Shown: one piece after another, positions 25,161 through 35,705 of the stretch | Layout of the letters: every line of letters starts with the position of its first letter | Position numbering within the stretch: the stretch's first letter is position 1 | From: Reticulitermes lucifugus | Taxonomy: Eukaryota; Arthropoda; Insecta; Blattodea; Rhinotermitidae | Reading direction: 5' to 3' | DNA length: 64,000 nt | NCBI GenBank assembly: GCA_026260175.1 | Contig: JAKCWW010000071.1 | Span: forward strand, 72,749-136,748 | Program-made: the position numbers and the translations under genes | The notes under the pieces: model-generated | Told to the model about the DNA's origin: nothing | The model's input: the letters and a program-made list of their open reading frames with translations, nothing else | The model's database searches: none

Positions 25161-25798
25161 GATAAACAAGCGATGAAGAGGAAGTGTGGCAGGTGACTGT
25201 GCGCCACATGATGTGAGCGAGCTACTGAGATCAATCCTTATTTGGATTCACACGTTCAGAAAGATGTTGCCCACAGTGTGAAACCCCGCATCGCAACGCA
25301 TGTAATTACGCCTATAATGATCATAATTACTTATTATTACTGCGTAAATAACAGAAGATTTTTAGTCACTTGAATAAAATTAAAAGGATGTAGTATGTTT
25401 TAAAGTATAATTTGGTATGTGATTTTCGTTAACAGGTGAAAAGTCTTGTCAAAAAGTCTAATTTGGATAGAGATGAAGAAGAGTGAAATGAAGAAAATGA
25501 AATCTGTATTATAATGCAAAGTTATAGAACCACAAAGAAAGGTTTAACAAACGTTGAAATCGCCAAAATAAGTAGCCCTTCTGAAAGCACTATAAAGGCA
25601 CAGCAACCAGAAGTAGAGTTTATGTATATAACTTCATTTCTGTAGGCTGTATTTACGAAATGGTTAAACAGGTGCTCAATTTTCAGGCGGCAGTGACCGT
25701 ACAGGTATAGCCAGAAGGCGTTTCTAAAGCTGGTGTACTCCTAGATCTAATCAGATCGATGATTATTAGATAAACGTTCTGATTTATTTATCACTTAC
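25161..25798. other. Probable 3'-side intron or intergenic DNA
   Basis: Lies just downstream (minus-strand sense) of the exon at 25799-25851. Its donor GTAAGT reads into this block, so if the exon is real this is the start of an intron. No further exon was found by eye. Confidence 0.4.
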
Positions 25799-25851
25799 CA
25801 CTGTGCAGTTGTACAGGTTCCACCGGCAGCTGCAGCATTGGGGCAGTCTGT
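25799..25851 (-). CDS. Candidate 53-bp internal exon of a host gene
   Basis: On the minus strand, a pyrimidine-rich acceptor (GCTTTCCTTTTCCAG) leads into 53 bases that end at a textbook donor (GTG|GTAAGTGATAA). Entered in phase 0, as dictated by the upstream exon at 28652-28729, it reads TDCPNAAAAGGTCTTAQ and ends two bases into a codon (TG, so C or W next, depending on the following exon). Two cysteines in a small-residue context suggest a secreted or extracellular segment; this is inference only. It is more GC-rich (over half G+C) than its AT-rich surroundings. I do not recognise the protein. The next exon should start with one base completing the codon and would lie below 25799; I could not find it. 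Confidence 0.6.
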
Positions 25852-26357
25852 CTGGAAAAGGAAAGCTAATATTAAACGCTATGAATTGCTCCTGAAGACA
25901 CGAAGAAGTAACACAAAGGTATAATCACATCCAAAACATACCGACACCATTAAAAAACACAGAGAAAAGAACAGGTCGTATACGTCTTACCGGTTCACAC
26001 TCTTTCCAATATTAAATGATTCCCGCTCGATCATTATGTCGTGCGTGTTTTTCTACATCTTTTCTTCGAGTTTAAAAGCATAAAGTTTCAACATCATTCT
26101 TACATCAACTCTATGTTACAGGAGACTTCTGAGGCATACTCTAATCTGACAACTGTAAGATGCTGGACATTACATAAGCACATGTAGAAACAGGCCAGGG
26201 TGCCGGAGGTAACTATTAATGTTTAGATTCCTTTTAAAATATACATAAACGGATAATAATATTAAAATGGATGTTCGAGAAATAGAATAGGTGGGGCGTA
26301 GACTGAATTCATCTGGTTCTGGAAGAGGACAAGTGGCGGGCTCTTGTGAACACGGCA
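25852..26357. other. Putative intron sequence
   Basis: Between the two candidate minus-strand exons. A minus-strand acceptor-like site (CCACTTGTCCTCTTCCAG at about 26314-26331) precedes an open stretch in the 62-codon frame at 26170-26358, but there is no good donor and in phase 0 it soon meets a stop. I regard it as unproven. Confidence 0.35.
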
Positions 26358-26476
26358 CTGAATCTTCGGGTTTTATAAAATTCGGGGAATTTCTTGACTA
26401 GCTGAGGAACTATAAGCTTCTCAAGAATGACTGTGCTTTATGGAGTTAGTCAGTCAGTAAGTCAGTCAGTCAGTTA
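26358..26476 (+). repeat. Orphan LINE 3' tail with (GTCA)n end
   Basis: Same 3' segment as the end of the LINE at 21041-23912: 'GAATCTTCGGG', 'GGGGAATTTCTTGACTAGCTGAG', 'ACTATAAGCTTCTCAAGAATGACTGTGCT', then a tetranucleotide tail (GTCA/GTAA)n at 26446-26476. Only the last 120 bases are present, so this is an extreme 5' truncation. The tail type is characteristic of RTE-like LINEs, which end in short tandem repeats rather than poly(A). Confidence 0.8.
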
Positions 26477-27789
26477 GGTAGTTAAAATATAAAAAACATG
26501 AATGGAAAATACAATGCTTGTGAATTAAATGACGGGAGACATACGTAAAATTACGCTCGCGCTATTGTTATGTGACCACAGCAGTTCCAAAGCACTTGCC
26601 TCCTAATGTAGTATAAAAATCCAGTTGTCCCTGAATATGAGAATAATATCCAAAATTTAATTCCATACTATCGTCACATTGTCCTGAATGTTTTTAAAGG
26701 TATTAAAGAAATTCCTATACGGGAGTGCATCTCAGGAATATGAACAATTCACAAAACTTCAAACCAGGCGAGTAAAATGTGTGTTCCAGGAATGGTATTT
26801 CTTGCTGCCTAAGTTAAAAGACTGTATGGAAAGTCACACTGTGGGCAAGCTAAATAAGCTTGTCCAATCACAAATGTTGTCCATCTCGAGTAAAGCCTAG
26901 TATTGCTTGTTTATAGGGAACGTTGATTTTAAATCAGCATTAGCCCTAAGCATGGCATTCATGTTTTACTTTGACACCGTCTTTCCACAGTCTCAATTTC
27001 TGTAATAGTCCACTAGAGGCATTAGTCGGGTTCCTTGTGCAGTCGTGATTAAAAGTACACAAAATTAATTTCGTCCGATTTCTTGACAAACAAAAGAATG
27101 TTTAAAGAACATACATAATACAACACAAAGCAAACTGCTTCAGAGATTGTAAACTATGAATTTGCTTAATTACGTGTTCATCTAACCTAACATACACCAA
27201 ATCACTAGCATGGCCAATTGATTCACAAATACGTGAGTTCTGTCATTTAATTGACAAAATTCGTAGAACTCGTAAGAACTTGCCTGCATGCATGGCTTCG
27301 TAATTTAATAATGGAGACCTCAACTTCCATGCATCCTTTACGTATCGACATTAAAGACAAACTAAGTACATACTTGTGACAAACATCACTCTTCACAATG
27401 CTGAACTTTAAGTCGGCCAATTCGCAACGGAATCCGATTTGTCGGCAGGACAATCTAGCGTAATATGCATTATAGTGTGGCTAATATGTATCTTTCAGGA
27501 GTTGGCACTAGAGATATGGCAGAAGGAATTAGGGGAGGAAAAGAATGCAGTGGAAACCTGCCAAACTGCTTATGTAAATGGACTGGATTTCCAGTCTGAG
27601 TGCGAGGCATATACTCTGCCCCCTTGCAGATACACAAACCAAGAACCACGTTGACCTGTACATCTTCCGTTTTGTACCCCACACTTCGATTCTTCTTTTC
27701 GGGTTCTGTGCACATCAAGATTAACAAATGAGACGTCTACAATGCCTATGTGAACGATTATATGATTATATATTTAATTCTATCGTTTT
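26477..27789. other. Putative intron or intergenic DNA
   Basis: No firm gene. On the plus strand, ATGTATCTTTCAG (ending at about 27499) is an acceptor-like site in front of an open stretch that reads ELALEIWQKELGEEKNAVET and continues to a stop at about 27654. A possible GTAAAT donor is at about 27574. Family not recognised; too weak to call an exon. Confidence 0.35.
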
Positions 27790-28085
27790 ATTTATCCCGT
27801 AGCATAGTCGGTATAGCGACTAGGCTACTAGATAGACCGTCCAGGGTTCGAATCCCGGCAGGGGCAGATTTTTCTGTTCTCCAAAATGTCCAGACAGGCT
27901 CTGGGGCCCACCCAGCCTCCTATTTATGGGTACCAGGGTTCTTTCCCGGATATAAAGCGGACGAAGCGTGAAGTTAACCAGTCACTTCCATCTAGTGCCG
28001 AGCTTAGGAATGACTGGAGCTATACCTGTACTGCATCTATATGCCTTCATAGAGTAAACAGGGAAACCTTTACCCTTTTTTACTT
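27790..28085 (+). repeat. SINE family A, best preserved copy
   Basis: A tRNA-derived head (about 27795-27866) contains an A-box-like TAGCATAGTCGGTATAGCG and a clear B box GGTTCGAATCCC, the internal pol III promoter. The body follows with the family blocks 'GGCTCTGGGGCCCACCCAGCCTCC', 'TACCAGGGTTCTTTCCCGG', 'TAAAGCGGACGAAGCGTGAAG' and 'CCACTTCCATCTAGTGCCGAG', ending in a TTTACCCTTTTT tail. A pseudo-frame through the body (27886-28155, with REVNQSLPSSAELRN) is shared with other copies because the DNA is conserved; it is not a gene. Frames at 27750-27971 are also artefacts. Confidence 0.85.
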
Positions 28086-28302
28086 TTTTTACATTTCCCT
28101 TATCCCGATGTTCTTCCAGAATCTTATGGATGCAAAAGACATGCAAGGAACTTAACACATTTAAAGACAAATTTGTAATATAAATGTTGTCGTCCGTCTC
28201 CTTATTTCTGTAATTTCTTTCCTTTTCTTTTCCTTCCAGCAACTGCATTGTGCCACAGACACATTTACTGTATGCTCTATCAAGAATACCGCAAGTAGGA
28301 TA
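28086..28302. other. Putative intron sequence
   Basis: Short spacer between the SINE and the possible exon at 28303-28422. Pyrimidine-rich at 28190-28240. Nothing else seen. Confidence 0.4.
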
Positions 28303-28422
28303 TTAAGCTAATGCCCACCGCAGATCTTCATCGAAATGCTGTACTGTCAGACAAACGTAAGCAATCACGCTTGCTACTGCTTCTATGAGATCAAACCCTC
28401 CTCCTCCCACTGTAAGAGTAAA
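28303..28422 (-). CDS. Possible alternative terminal exon, unproven
   Basis: On the minus strand an acceptor (CTTGCTGTAACACAG) opens a frame that starts FTLTVGGGGFDLIEAV, continues VIAYVCLTVQHFDEDLRW and stops at 28303. Phase 0 at this acceptor matches the phase-0 end of the exon at 28652-28729, so it could be spliced to it as an alternative last exon. Alternatively it could end at an internal donor such as ACA|GTACAG. The central segment is hydrophobic. I recognise no family, and a 60-codon frame is not rare by chance. Confidence 0.3.
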   Translation of the reverse strand, partial: FTLTVGGGGFDLIEAVASVIAYVCLTVQHFDEDLRWALA

Positions 28423-28651
28423 CTGTGTTACAGCAAGTGAAACGTTGAAATGATGACTACAATTCATGTCCTCCACACTGTCCATTTACAGTCAAAACTG
28501 TACGTATTCACACTGAGTTCCTATACTTTATACTCATCTAAGCTACAAAAATAACATAGCTAATGCGTCAAAGAAATAATAGTTCTTTAATAAAGGTCAC
28601 AATATTATATAAATCATATAGACAAATGGACCAATCCGAAAAATAACTTAC

Positions 28652-28729
28652 TCTGCTCTTCATTTGTTCCAGTGTCTGAAGGTAGGAAATTGTGTAAGTT
28701 GAGGCGGCCTTGTCATATCCTACTGCGAA
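28652..28729 (-). CDS. Candidate 78-bp internal exon of a host gene
   Basis: On the minus strand, a long pyrimidine tract and acceptor (TTTCCTCTTTCCGTTTCTGG then CTCACTTTCAG) lead to 78 bases that end at the donor AGA|GTAAGTTATT. Only one of the three frames is open: it starts FAVGYDKAAS and ends YLQTLEQMKSR, exactly 26 codons, entering and leaving in phase 0. The other two frames hit stops within a few codons. Splice-site quality, single open frame and phase agreement with 25799-25851 (2,800 bp further on) make this the best host-gene evidence in the window. Function unknown to me. The upstream exon must end in phase 0 and lie above 28729; I did not find it among the repeats. Confidence 0.65.
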
Positions 28730-29719
28730 CTGAAAGTGAGCCAGAAACGGAAAGAGGAAACTAAACTACGCTTTTGAAGTCTATTGAGAGATCATTTCGC
28801 AAAGTAACGTGATAGGCTTAAAAGGTGATAGTGCTTTCACACCAGGATAATAGACTTTCATCTGGGACTGAAAGATGTATAAGACAGGAGTTCCAGCTTA
28901 GCCACTTGAGAAGCATGGACGATATTTGTTAAAAAGATTCCTTTATGTGAATAAAAGGAAGCTCGTAGGTACTAATTTTACGTATTTCACTCTGGCACTG
29001 TAAAACAGGTTGTTAAATCCCTTCTCGAAACAGCGACGAGTGTATATTTTCAGACCCTTACAGCCCACTGAACTGTGTGGAAGAACTAAAGAACAGATGT
29101 TCCATGCTGACATAATTAAGTTAGGAACAGAACGTTCTGTGATAAAGCAACTAACGTAGATGTGTATAAAAATAAATGACTGATTTCTAGGCTCATAAAA
29201 TAAAATTTAGTTTTTTTTGTTTATCACAGTTTCCCGAAATTAAACCATAACTAGCAGTCTTACTAAATAATGCCGACATTATTCTTGTTATTATTATTAT
29301 TATTACACATTCTTGTCTTCTCAGGGATTTATAAATCAGTAAGTTAGATTACAGATTTAGCATAGAGAATATTTGCATCGGTTAAGGTCATGACGAGCAC
29401 CGCACTTTTTTTCATCTATAATCGACTTAAGAACTAGAAAGTTGGTAGGCAGAAGCCATTTCTACATCCAACTGAGGACCGCGTAAATACACCAAGATTC
29501 CAACGCAGAGTTTTTAATTGTGTGTTTTCTGTGCACACTTATACCATTAACACAATTTAACTCAATTAATCCTAAGATTGAAATACTATTTAGGAACTAA
29601 CACTGCGGGGCTAAAAATATATCTCTGTTGATCTAAAACATTTTGACCCAAATATGTACCCCTAAAGGCCTATACGTAAAAAATCTTTCTTTCTTTTTTC
29701 TTTTTTTTTCTTTCTTACT
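28730..29719. other. Putative upstream intron, no gene seen
   Basis: No coding evidence. Contains a small (TTA)n run at 29287-29305 and a T/C-rich tract at 29685-29720. If the exon at 28652-28729 is real, this is the intron 5' of it. Confidence 0.45.
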
Positions 29720-29975
29720 CTAACCTCTTCTATCTACTCATTTAGTTGTAGAGGGTTATTGTTGCATCTGATCACTCAATAAAACACACATACACACACA
29801 CACAGACTAGGCAGGACTCCTCTGGAAGAGGGATCAGCCCGTAGCAGAGACATATAACTCACAACATACAACATTTACAAGAGACAGACAGCCATGCCCC
29901 CTGCGAGTCTCAAACCCGCAATCCCAGCAAGCGATCGGCCGCAGACCTACGCCTTAGACCGCGCGGCCATTCTAC
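29720..29975 (-). repeat. SINE family C, reversed copy
   Basis: On the minus strand the head reads ATGGCCGCGCGGTCTAAGGC then GTAGGTCTGCGGCCGATCGC, followed by a B-box-like GGGTTTGAGACTCGCAGGGG and a 'GGGCATGGCTGTC' start of the body. The copies at 34590 and 50553 match. The GGCCG.GCGGTCTAAGGCG head resembles the 5' half of a class II (Leu/Ser-like) tRNA, so family C is probably derived from one. The tail here contains a (GT)n run (CA on plus at 29786-29804) and ends differently from the copy at 50553. Confidence 0.8.
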
Positions 29976-31628
29976 ATAGAGGTCAACTTAAGCCCGAAAC
30001 CAGACGCAGGTCAAATTTAATGGCAATATTTCTGATATTATATATATGGTATATATTACATACATATATACATGCTTGGCGCCTGATGAAAAGATTATTA
30101 GATTCTCTTTGAATTTCTTTTCTAGAGATTGCGGACACTGCGCGCCTGATGAAAGGGCCGCTGCATGGCCCACACACTGCCAGTACTATCGTGGCGCTTA
30201 CGGTTACATACGGTCAGCTAGGTCACACAGTCCAGTTTAATCTGCTGTGTGTACTCGGTTTGCAGTTGCACTCCCTGTACATCACGAATGCCTGTATTAC
30301 AGCTGTTACGATGCAGTCTCCGTTCATATTAACCGTGTGGCAGTGGCCTAGCAATGAGCCGATTGCCCGTCAAAAGATATGTTATTAAAAGTTATAGAAT
30401 TCTATTTTATTTCTGAAACCGACAGGGCCAGAATCCTAATCCTCTACAGCTGAACAAGATGTTATTGTGTAATCTATAAGATTCTAATCTGCGCGGATGA
30501 ATGTTGCATCCTATGTGACTGGGTACATCCTCACAACAAGTTTCAAATCAATTGTCGAATTTTACAAAACTCCGTAGCAAGAACATGATATTGGACGTTG
30601 CACATTTTTTTTTATAAATCCTTATCTTTAAGGCTACCGGCACGGCTGTCCTGTGACCGTAAGCGGTGTGAATAAAACTACTGCAATTGTGCTTTTATAT
30701 GCCTATAAACATTAAAAGATACAGGATTTAAATATAAACGGCATAATGCCTGTAGTGTGGAAAGTTATTACTGTTCAAGGTACACCACACTCAGTACATA
30801 ATAAGCAAATACAAAAGGCCGTAATTTGTTCCGCTATGGGCGTTTGTGCTTAAGTCACGTGCAATTCTAGAGACGTAAGCTACTCAAGTAATTGTTATTA
30901 TTTTACGCACACGCCTTGATTACTCTCATTCTGTAGCTACACCACAGATTAATAAAAGATTTACAAGCAACTTTCTCGGAAGTCGTGCGAAATATCGGCA
31001 CATATACCTCGTATGTTTCAAATATAATTTTATGAACGCTAAAACTATCGTACCATCCAGGACTTATTCATAGCAATATCTGCAGTGGGGTTTGTCGGAT
31101 TCAATTAATAAGTAATGTTAGCACAAAAACTGCGTTAAACATACGCATTAGATTTGATGGTGACACAGTATAGTTGCATTCTCCTCTTTAACATAACGCT
31201 CGATACTGCAATTTATCAATAGAATGTTAAGTTATCAAAGTCACGTCTAGTGGGCACAAAATAAATGACTATTAATCACGCCTCCATCTAGCGGACATAA
31301 CATAAACGACTATAAATCATTATCCCATCCAGCGGTCTTCGGAATAAACGACGATTAATCACATTTCCGACTTCAATTGCTAATTACACTGAGCCATTCA
31401 TTTAAGCGACGAAACACTGTTTCAAAAAGTTTCCTACGATGATATTCACTAGCCATGCATGCTGGGTGTCAAGCGCCCCATCCTTGAAACTACCAGACTT
31501 TTTTACTTCCAGATTTCCACACGAATAAACTGACGTCACACTTTAACATTCACTCCGCAAAAATTTCTAGTACAAATTGATTTATTTATAAAAAAACTAA
31601 ATCATGGACTTAAGAAATTAGTGCCGTA
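29976..31628. other. Intergenic or intronic DNA, no gene seen
   Basis: Frames overlap on both strands around 29983-30388 but none is recognisable. GCGCCTGATGAAA occurs twice (about 30079 and 30143), a short direct repeat of unknown meaning. The rest is AT-rich. At 31230-31350 there are loosely repeated 'ATAAACGACTATTAATCAC' type segments (near 31262, 31303 and 31342), possibly a decayed tandem array. Confidence 0.5.
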
Positions 31629-31669
31629 ACACACACACACACGTATATGTATATATATATATATATATT
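31629..31669. repeat. (AC)n(TA)n compound microsatellite
   Basis: A run of AC units passes into GTATATGT and then (AT)n, followed by a 10-G run at 31688-31697. Confidence 0.93.
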
Positions 31670-31699
31670 ACTCTGTGTATATATTCAGGGGGGGGGGCA

Positions 31700-31905
31700 A
31701 GAGATTTTCTCTTCTCCAAAACCGACCAGACAGACTCTGGGGCACATTAAGTCCCTATTCAATGGGCACAGGGATTCCTTCTCGCGGGCAAAGGGGCCGA
31801 GTCATGAAGTTAACCACTCACCTCCATCTACTACCGGGGTTAATACTCGACCTACGCCTCTTCTCCCCCTTATGTGCTTTCATGGCAGGGACAACGTTCA
31901 ATGTT
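31700..31905 (+). repeat. SINE family A, headless copy
   Basis: Begins in the 'TTTTCTCTTCTCCAAAACCGACCAGACAG' zone just after where the B box would be, then 'CTCTGGGGCACATTAAGTCCC', 'GGGCACAGGGATTCC', 'GGCCGAGTCATGAAGTTAACC' and 'CTCACCTCCATCTACTACCG'. A G-run replaces the tRNA-like head. Three overlapping frames of 100-117 codons here (31647-32120) are by-products of this repeat. Confidence 0.75.
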
Positions 31906-32090
31906 TTATATCTACCCACAAGATACATATTATTTTGTACATATACAGAAAACACATTTATCCGTAGATTACTCCTTAACCGAAACAAAAATGCTTTAAG
32001 GAATAAGGATATTTGGATTTCTACATAAAAACTTATGTATAGTAAAAAATAAGGTATAAGGATATGGCTTGGACTAATCCAACCAGAGTT

Positions 32091-32178
32091 TCTGTCACGA
32101 CGATAATAACATTCTGTCACGACGGTAACAACATTCTGTCACAACGGTAATGACATTCTGTCACGACGGTAATTACAT
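32091..32178. repeat. Tandem repeat, 4 copies of a 22-bp unit
   Basis: Units start at 32091, 32113, 32135 and 32157 with consensus TCTGTCACGACGGTAATAAC plus AT. It directly abuts an orphan LINE 3' tail, so it may be part of that element's upstream sequence or an independent array into which the tail inserted. Confidence 0.93.
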
Positions 32179-32266
32179 TCTGGGTTCCAGAAAGGGTGTA
32201 AAACTTTTGACCAGCTGAAGCTTTATTAGCTTTTCAAGAAGGAATGTTTTTCGTGCTAGTAAGTAG
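32179..32266 (+). repeat. Orphan LINE 3' tail
   Basis: Shares 'GGGTTCCAGAAAG', 'TTTTGACCAGCTGAAG' and 'TTAGCTTTTCAAGAAGGAATG' with the 3' end of the LINE at 21041-23912 and ends in AGTAAGTAG. Upstream LINE sequence is absent. Confidence 0.7.
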
Positions 32267-32894
32267 TTACAATGAAGAAACTGCTTCATCAAACTGAACA
32301 TGTGCTTATACATTAACGATAAGCTTTAAAAATTGATAGGAAAGCAGCGAGACAAGGAAAGGCCAATAGGAAAATATGACAGCGTCTAAAATAATCATAA
32401 GACATTCTCTTTGTGTATACAGGAAGAACAGCATGGAGAGGGCAGACAGTGCTGACGTTCATAACGCACCACACTTCACCACTTCGCACGAAAATGCACA
32501 CACTTCACACCACATCTTTTCTGAGTCTTTGGCCGGTAGGGAGGGACACCAACGTTTTCAAAACTAAGTTTCTTACCTCTTCCAAAACATCGTATATAGA
32601 CTAAATGAGTAGTGTTGCAGAAATTACGGCACAAAACTGAAGCCCGGCCAAGGCAGCCTATACTCGTATGTGAAACAGCCTAAAGTCTGCCGTCCAACCT
32701 CAAATATTAAAACGCCTTTTCTTGTTCACGAATGAGGCAAAATGATTCGCTTACTTTGTAACTCCTTAAGACTCCAATTTTCTTGGACGTAACGCCGTGC
32801 AGTGCGATAGGGTTAATATGTACCAGATTAAACGGCGTCACATTATAGAAAACTGCAATCTTAACTCTCATCACAATTAGCACTTCAAATCCAA
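32267..32894. other. Intergenic or intronic DNA, no gene seen
   Basis: Two overlapping plus frames and one minus frame (about 62 codons each, 32313-32604) lie in a region without recognisable homology or splice signals. Confidence 0.55.
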
Positions 32895-33182
32895 TTGATT
32901 TGTGTGGAGAAGGGCCCCGCAGCAGAAGCTACGGACGCACCGCAGCCTTAAGGCCTATTGTGCAACCCTTGTGATGAAGATGAAGAGAAAGATGATCAGT
33001 CCTTTTTCGTTTTTTCAAGTAAAGCACAGGTGGAATGAAATTGACAGGAGAAAACTCGGGGAAAAAACCTGTCCCAGTGCCACTTTGTCCACCACAAATC
33101 CCACATGGACTGAACCGGGATCGAAGCCGGACCTCCGCAGTGAGAGGCCGGCGACTAACAGCCTGAGCCATGGCATGGCCAT
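32895..33182 (-). repeat. SINE family B, reversed copy
   Basis: Minus strand, 5' to 3': 'GGCCATGCCATGGCTCAGGC', 'TGTTAGTCGCCGGCC', 'GGTTCAGTCCATGTGGGATTTGTGGTGGACAAAG', 'GCACTGGGACAGGTTTTTTCCCCGAG' and 'GTGCGTCCGTAGCTTCTGCTGCGG'. Same block order as 39660-39935 and 54325-54618. Nearly complete. The 104-codon plus and 85-codon minus frames here are artefacts of the repeat. Confidence 0.88.
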
Positions 33183-34589
33183 CCAATGTTTTACATTTAA
33201 ATCATGCTCTTTCTAGCCCACGACTAATTATACACCTTTATTTTTATAATTAAATCACTACATTTTGTATAAAACCATCATACTCTAAGCACTTCAGTTT
33301 CACGTTACTTTTAAAGGCTTATATTTTAACATAAAACTGCCAAAATATTATTACAATATGTAGTAACTAAAGGTAAACTTCCTGGTCAACTACAGAAGCT
33401 GTAATTATTGAATGATAGCACTGTATCAGAGACATATGATCTGAAAAATTATACTACAAATGATGTATTCACATTAATGAATGTTTCAGTTTGCATTAGC
33501 CTATGTAGGCCAACAGACAACTTATTTTTTCCGGAATGTTAAGCGTTAATTCGATTTATGTAGCACATTTGTGCATGAATATCTCATTGTTTACAGCACA
33601 GTAACGCTTCTATGTGCCGAGAAACGTGTAGCTGAATGTAGTGAAATAACTGAACTCGATTTGAACCAAATAACATACCTCACTACAAGTCAGGAATTTC
33701 ATACTTCTTGTGCACATCCCTTCTTGTTATCTTTCTTCTTTCCGCCTTTACTTCCATTATCTCCTTTCCGCTGTCCTCTATATTGAGTTATAAAATACAT
33801 TTTTCTGGCCCTCAAATTTATTAAATTTCGTCAGCGCTCCTTAACCTTATCCCACAAATTTTCTATTAACGTATCCAAAACCCTTATTCAGCTTGTCATC
33901 GCATCATTAAAACAACTGTGTCCATCCAAGATATACTGTGAATTCTGTGACCCTACAGAGAAGTCTTTTATTATTGATCAAATGCAGTCACGGAACTTTC
34001 GTTCGGAATCTGAATGTTTCTTTTCAATAAGTTTTCAAGAAGCTTTGCTTAGGTCCCTGTCTACAGATTACGCATTTTCTGTTGGTTGATATATCCGCCC
34101 CTTCTGAAGTTTAACACATTTTAAGTCTTCAAACAAATGAATGTTTGTTAACAAATGTTTATTATAATTAATTAGTCACATTAGTTACAGACATAGCTGC
34201 ATGTGTCAGCCTAAGCCATCACCATCAGACTCAGATAAAACAAGGTTTAAATCATTATTTTCATTTTGTTCCACAAGTATCACAACATGAGGTGCATAAC
34301 ATGACATTCTTGATAAAAGTTACCCAAACGGCTGTTACATTGGCATCATTACAATGTGCATTTTTCCTTACGGCCGAAAAATAATACAAGAGAATTGATA
34401 AACCGCTCACACCCAGCCAATGGTTTCGCATCCCTACACATTTCAGTATTTTGACTTCGGCTAAAATTCCACAAATCTTGGAGTAGTTTACTTACATGAA
34501 TTTTTGTTTTTGTAGATATTATTGATAATTTGTTAAAACCACGCTACCTTCCGTTTCAAAAAAATTATTGTTGTTAATGCCTTCCTACA
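33183..34589. other. Intergenic or intronic DNA, no gene seen
   Basis: AT-rich, without recognisable genes. A pyrimidine-rich stretch lies at 33710-33785. Confidence 0.55.
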
Positions 34590-34990
34590 GCCGATCCCAG
34601 TGGCCGTGCGGTCTAAGGCGTGGGTCTGCGGCCGCTCGCTTACTGGGANNNNNNNNNNNNNNNNNNNNNNNNNNNNNNNNNNNNNNNNNNNNNNNNNNNN
34701 NNNNNNNNNNNNNNNNNNNNNNNNNNNNNNNNNNNNNNNNNNNNNNNNNNNNNNNNNNNNNNNNNNNNNNNNNNNNNNNNNNNNNNNNNNNNNNNNNNNN
34801 NNNNNNNNNNNNNNNNNNNNNNNNNNNNNNNNNNNNNNNNNNNNNNNNNNNNNNNNNNNNNNNNNNNNNNNNNNNNNNNNNNNNNNNNNNNNNNNNNNNN
34901 NNNNNNNNNNNNNNNNNNNNNNNNNNCGTGAAGCCTCGAAAAATGAGGCGGCCTAGGCCCCCAAGGGGCTGTAGAGCCATTGGAAAAAAT
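34590..34990 (+). repeat. SINE family C copy containing an assembly gap
   Basis: The head 'GCCGATCCCAGTGGCCGTGC' then 'GGTCTAAGGCGTGGGTCTGCGGCCGCTCGCTTACTGGGA' (34592-34648) and the 3' end 'CGTGAAGCCTCG...ATGAGGCGGCC...GGGGCTGTAGAGCCATTGG' (34927-34985) both match the intact copy at 50553-50805. The middle is Ns. Frames reported across the gap are meaningless. Confidence 0.88.
34649..34926. other. Assembly gap, 278 N, inside a SINE
   Basis: In the intact family member the corresponding interval (50614-50745) is 132 bases, about 146 fewer than the number of Ns. The gap size is therefore overestimated, or this copy carries an insertion. Confidence 0.9.
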
Positions 34991-35599
34991 GCCTTCCTAC
35001 TAGGATCATGTACACTAATTTGTGTACAGAGTTAACTATCACAGATTTCCTTCTGGCACTTTCCTTTACTGACTGAGATAATGCATATACATAGACACTA
35101 ACACTTAGGATCACAATGTTATTCGCATTTACACATTCACGTGTTCTTCACGCTCGCTCTGAACATCACCGTGGTGTCTTTCAGGTTATTAAATTCCCGG
35201 CTGATATACATCTCACTAGGAATAGCATCATCACTTTAAACATTATCTCCACCAAAATCTGTAGTATATCTATTAATAAGAGTCTCACATAAAAAATAAC
35301 ATGTTACCCTTCATATACTTCAAATGAAAATAACATAACAACAACAAGACAAGCAGTTTACATATGACCTTAACATTGTAGCGCGTTCTCGTAACCATTG
35401 GTGTAATGGAAACGCAAAGATAGCTTCTCAGTGTATTGTTGAGCTAAATGCCATTGCCGACAATACACAATATTTAACGATGAATAACTCTGCTCTTCTG
35501 GCGAATTTATGTCACGGGCAACAAAAACCATTCTTAGGTCTTCAAGTAAAGTGCCCAATATTTTTTTCAGATTTTAAAACCAACTTGGATTTGCTCGAC
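34991..35599. other. Intergenic or intronic DNA, no gene seen
   Basis: No recognisable feature. A 62-codon minus frame at 35370-35558 is not assigned. Confidence 0.55.
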
Positions 35600-35671
35600 A
35601 GATTTTCTTAGAAGAACCCAATGCTAATTTCACGGATACCCGGCGAGAGCGAGCCATGCTGATACATGCGA

Positions 35672-35705
<34 letters not shown>

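Noticed and set aside
27795-27866. tRNA gene-like sequence with a good B box
   Set aside because: It is followed by the family A SINE body and has an imperfect cloverleaf, so it is a SINE head and not a functional tRNA. The same applies to 45548-45630, 50560-50640 and 54331-54402.
31647-32120. Overlapping frames of 100-117 codons on both strands
   Set aside because: They run through a SINE family A body and a microsatellite; shared reading frames come from repeat conservation.
34568-35035. Frames of 103-155 codons across 34568-35035
   Set aside because: Most of their length is Ns; the real bases belong to a SINE.
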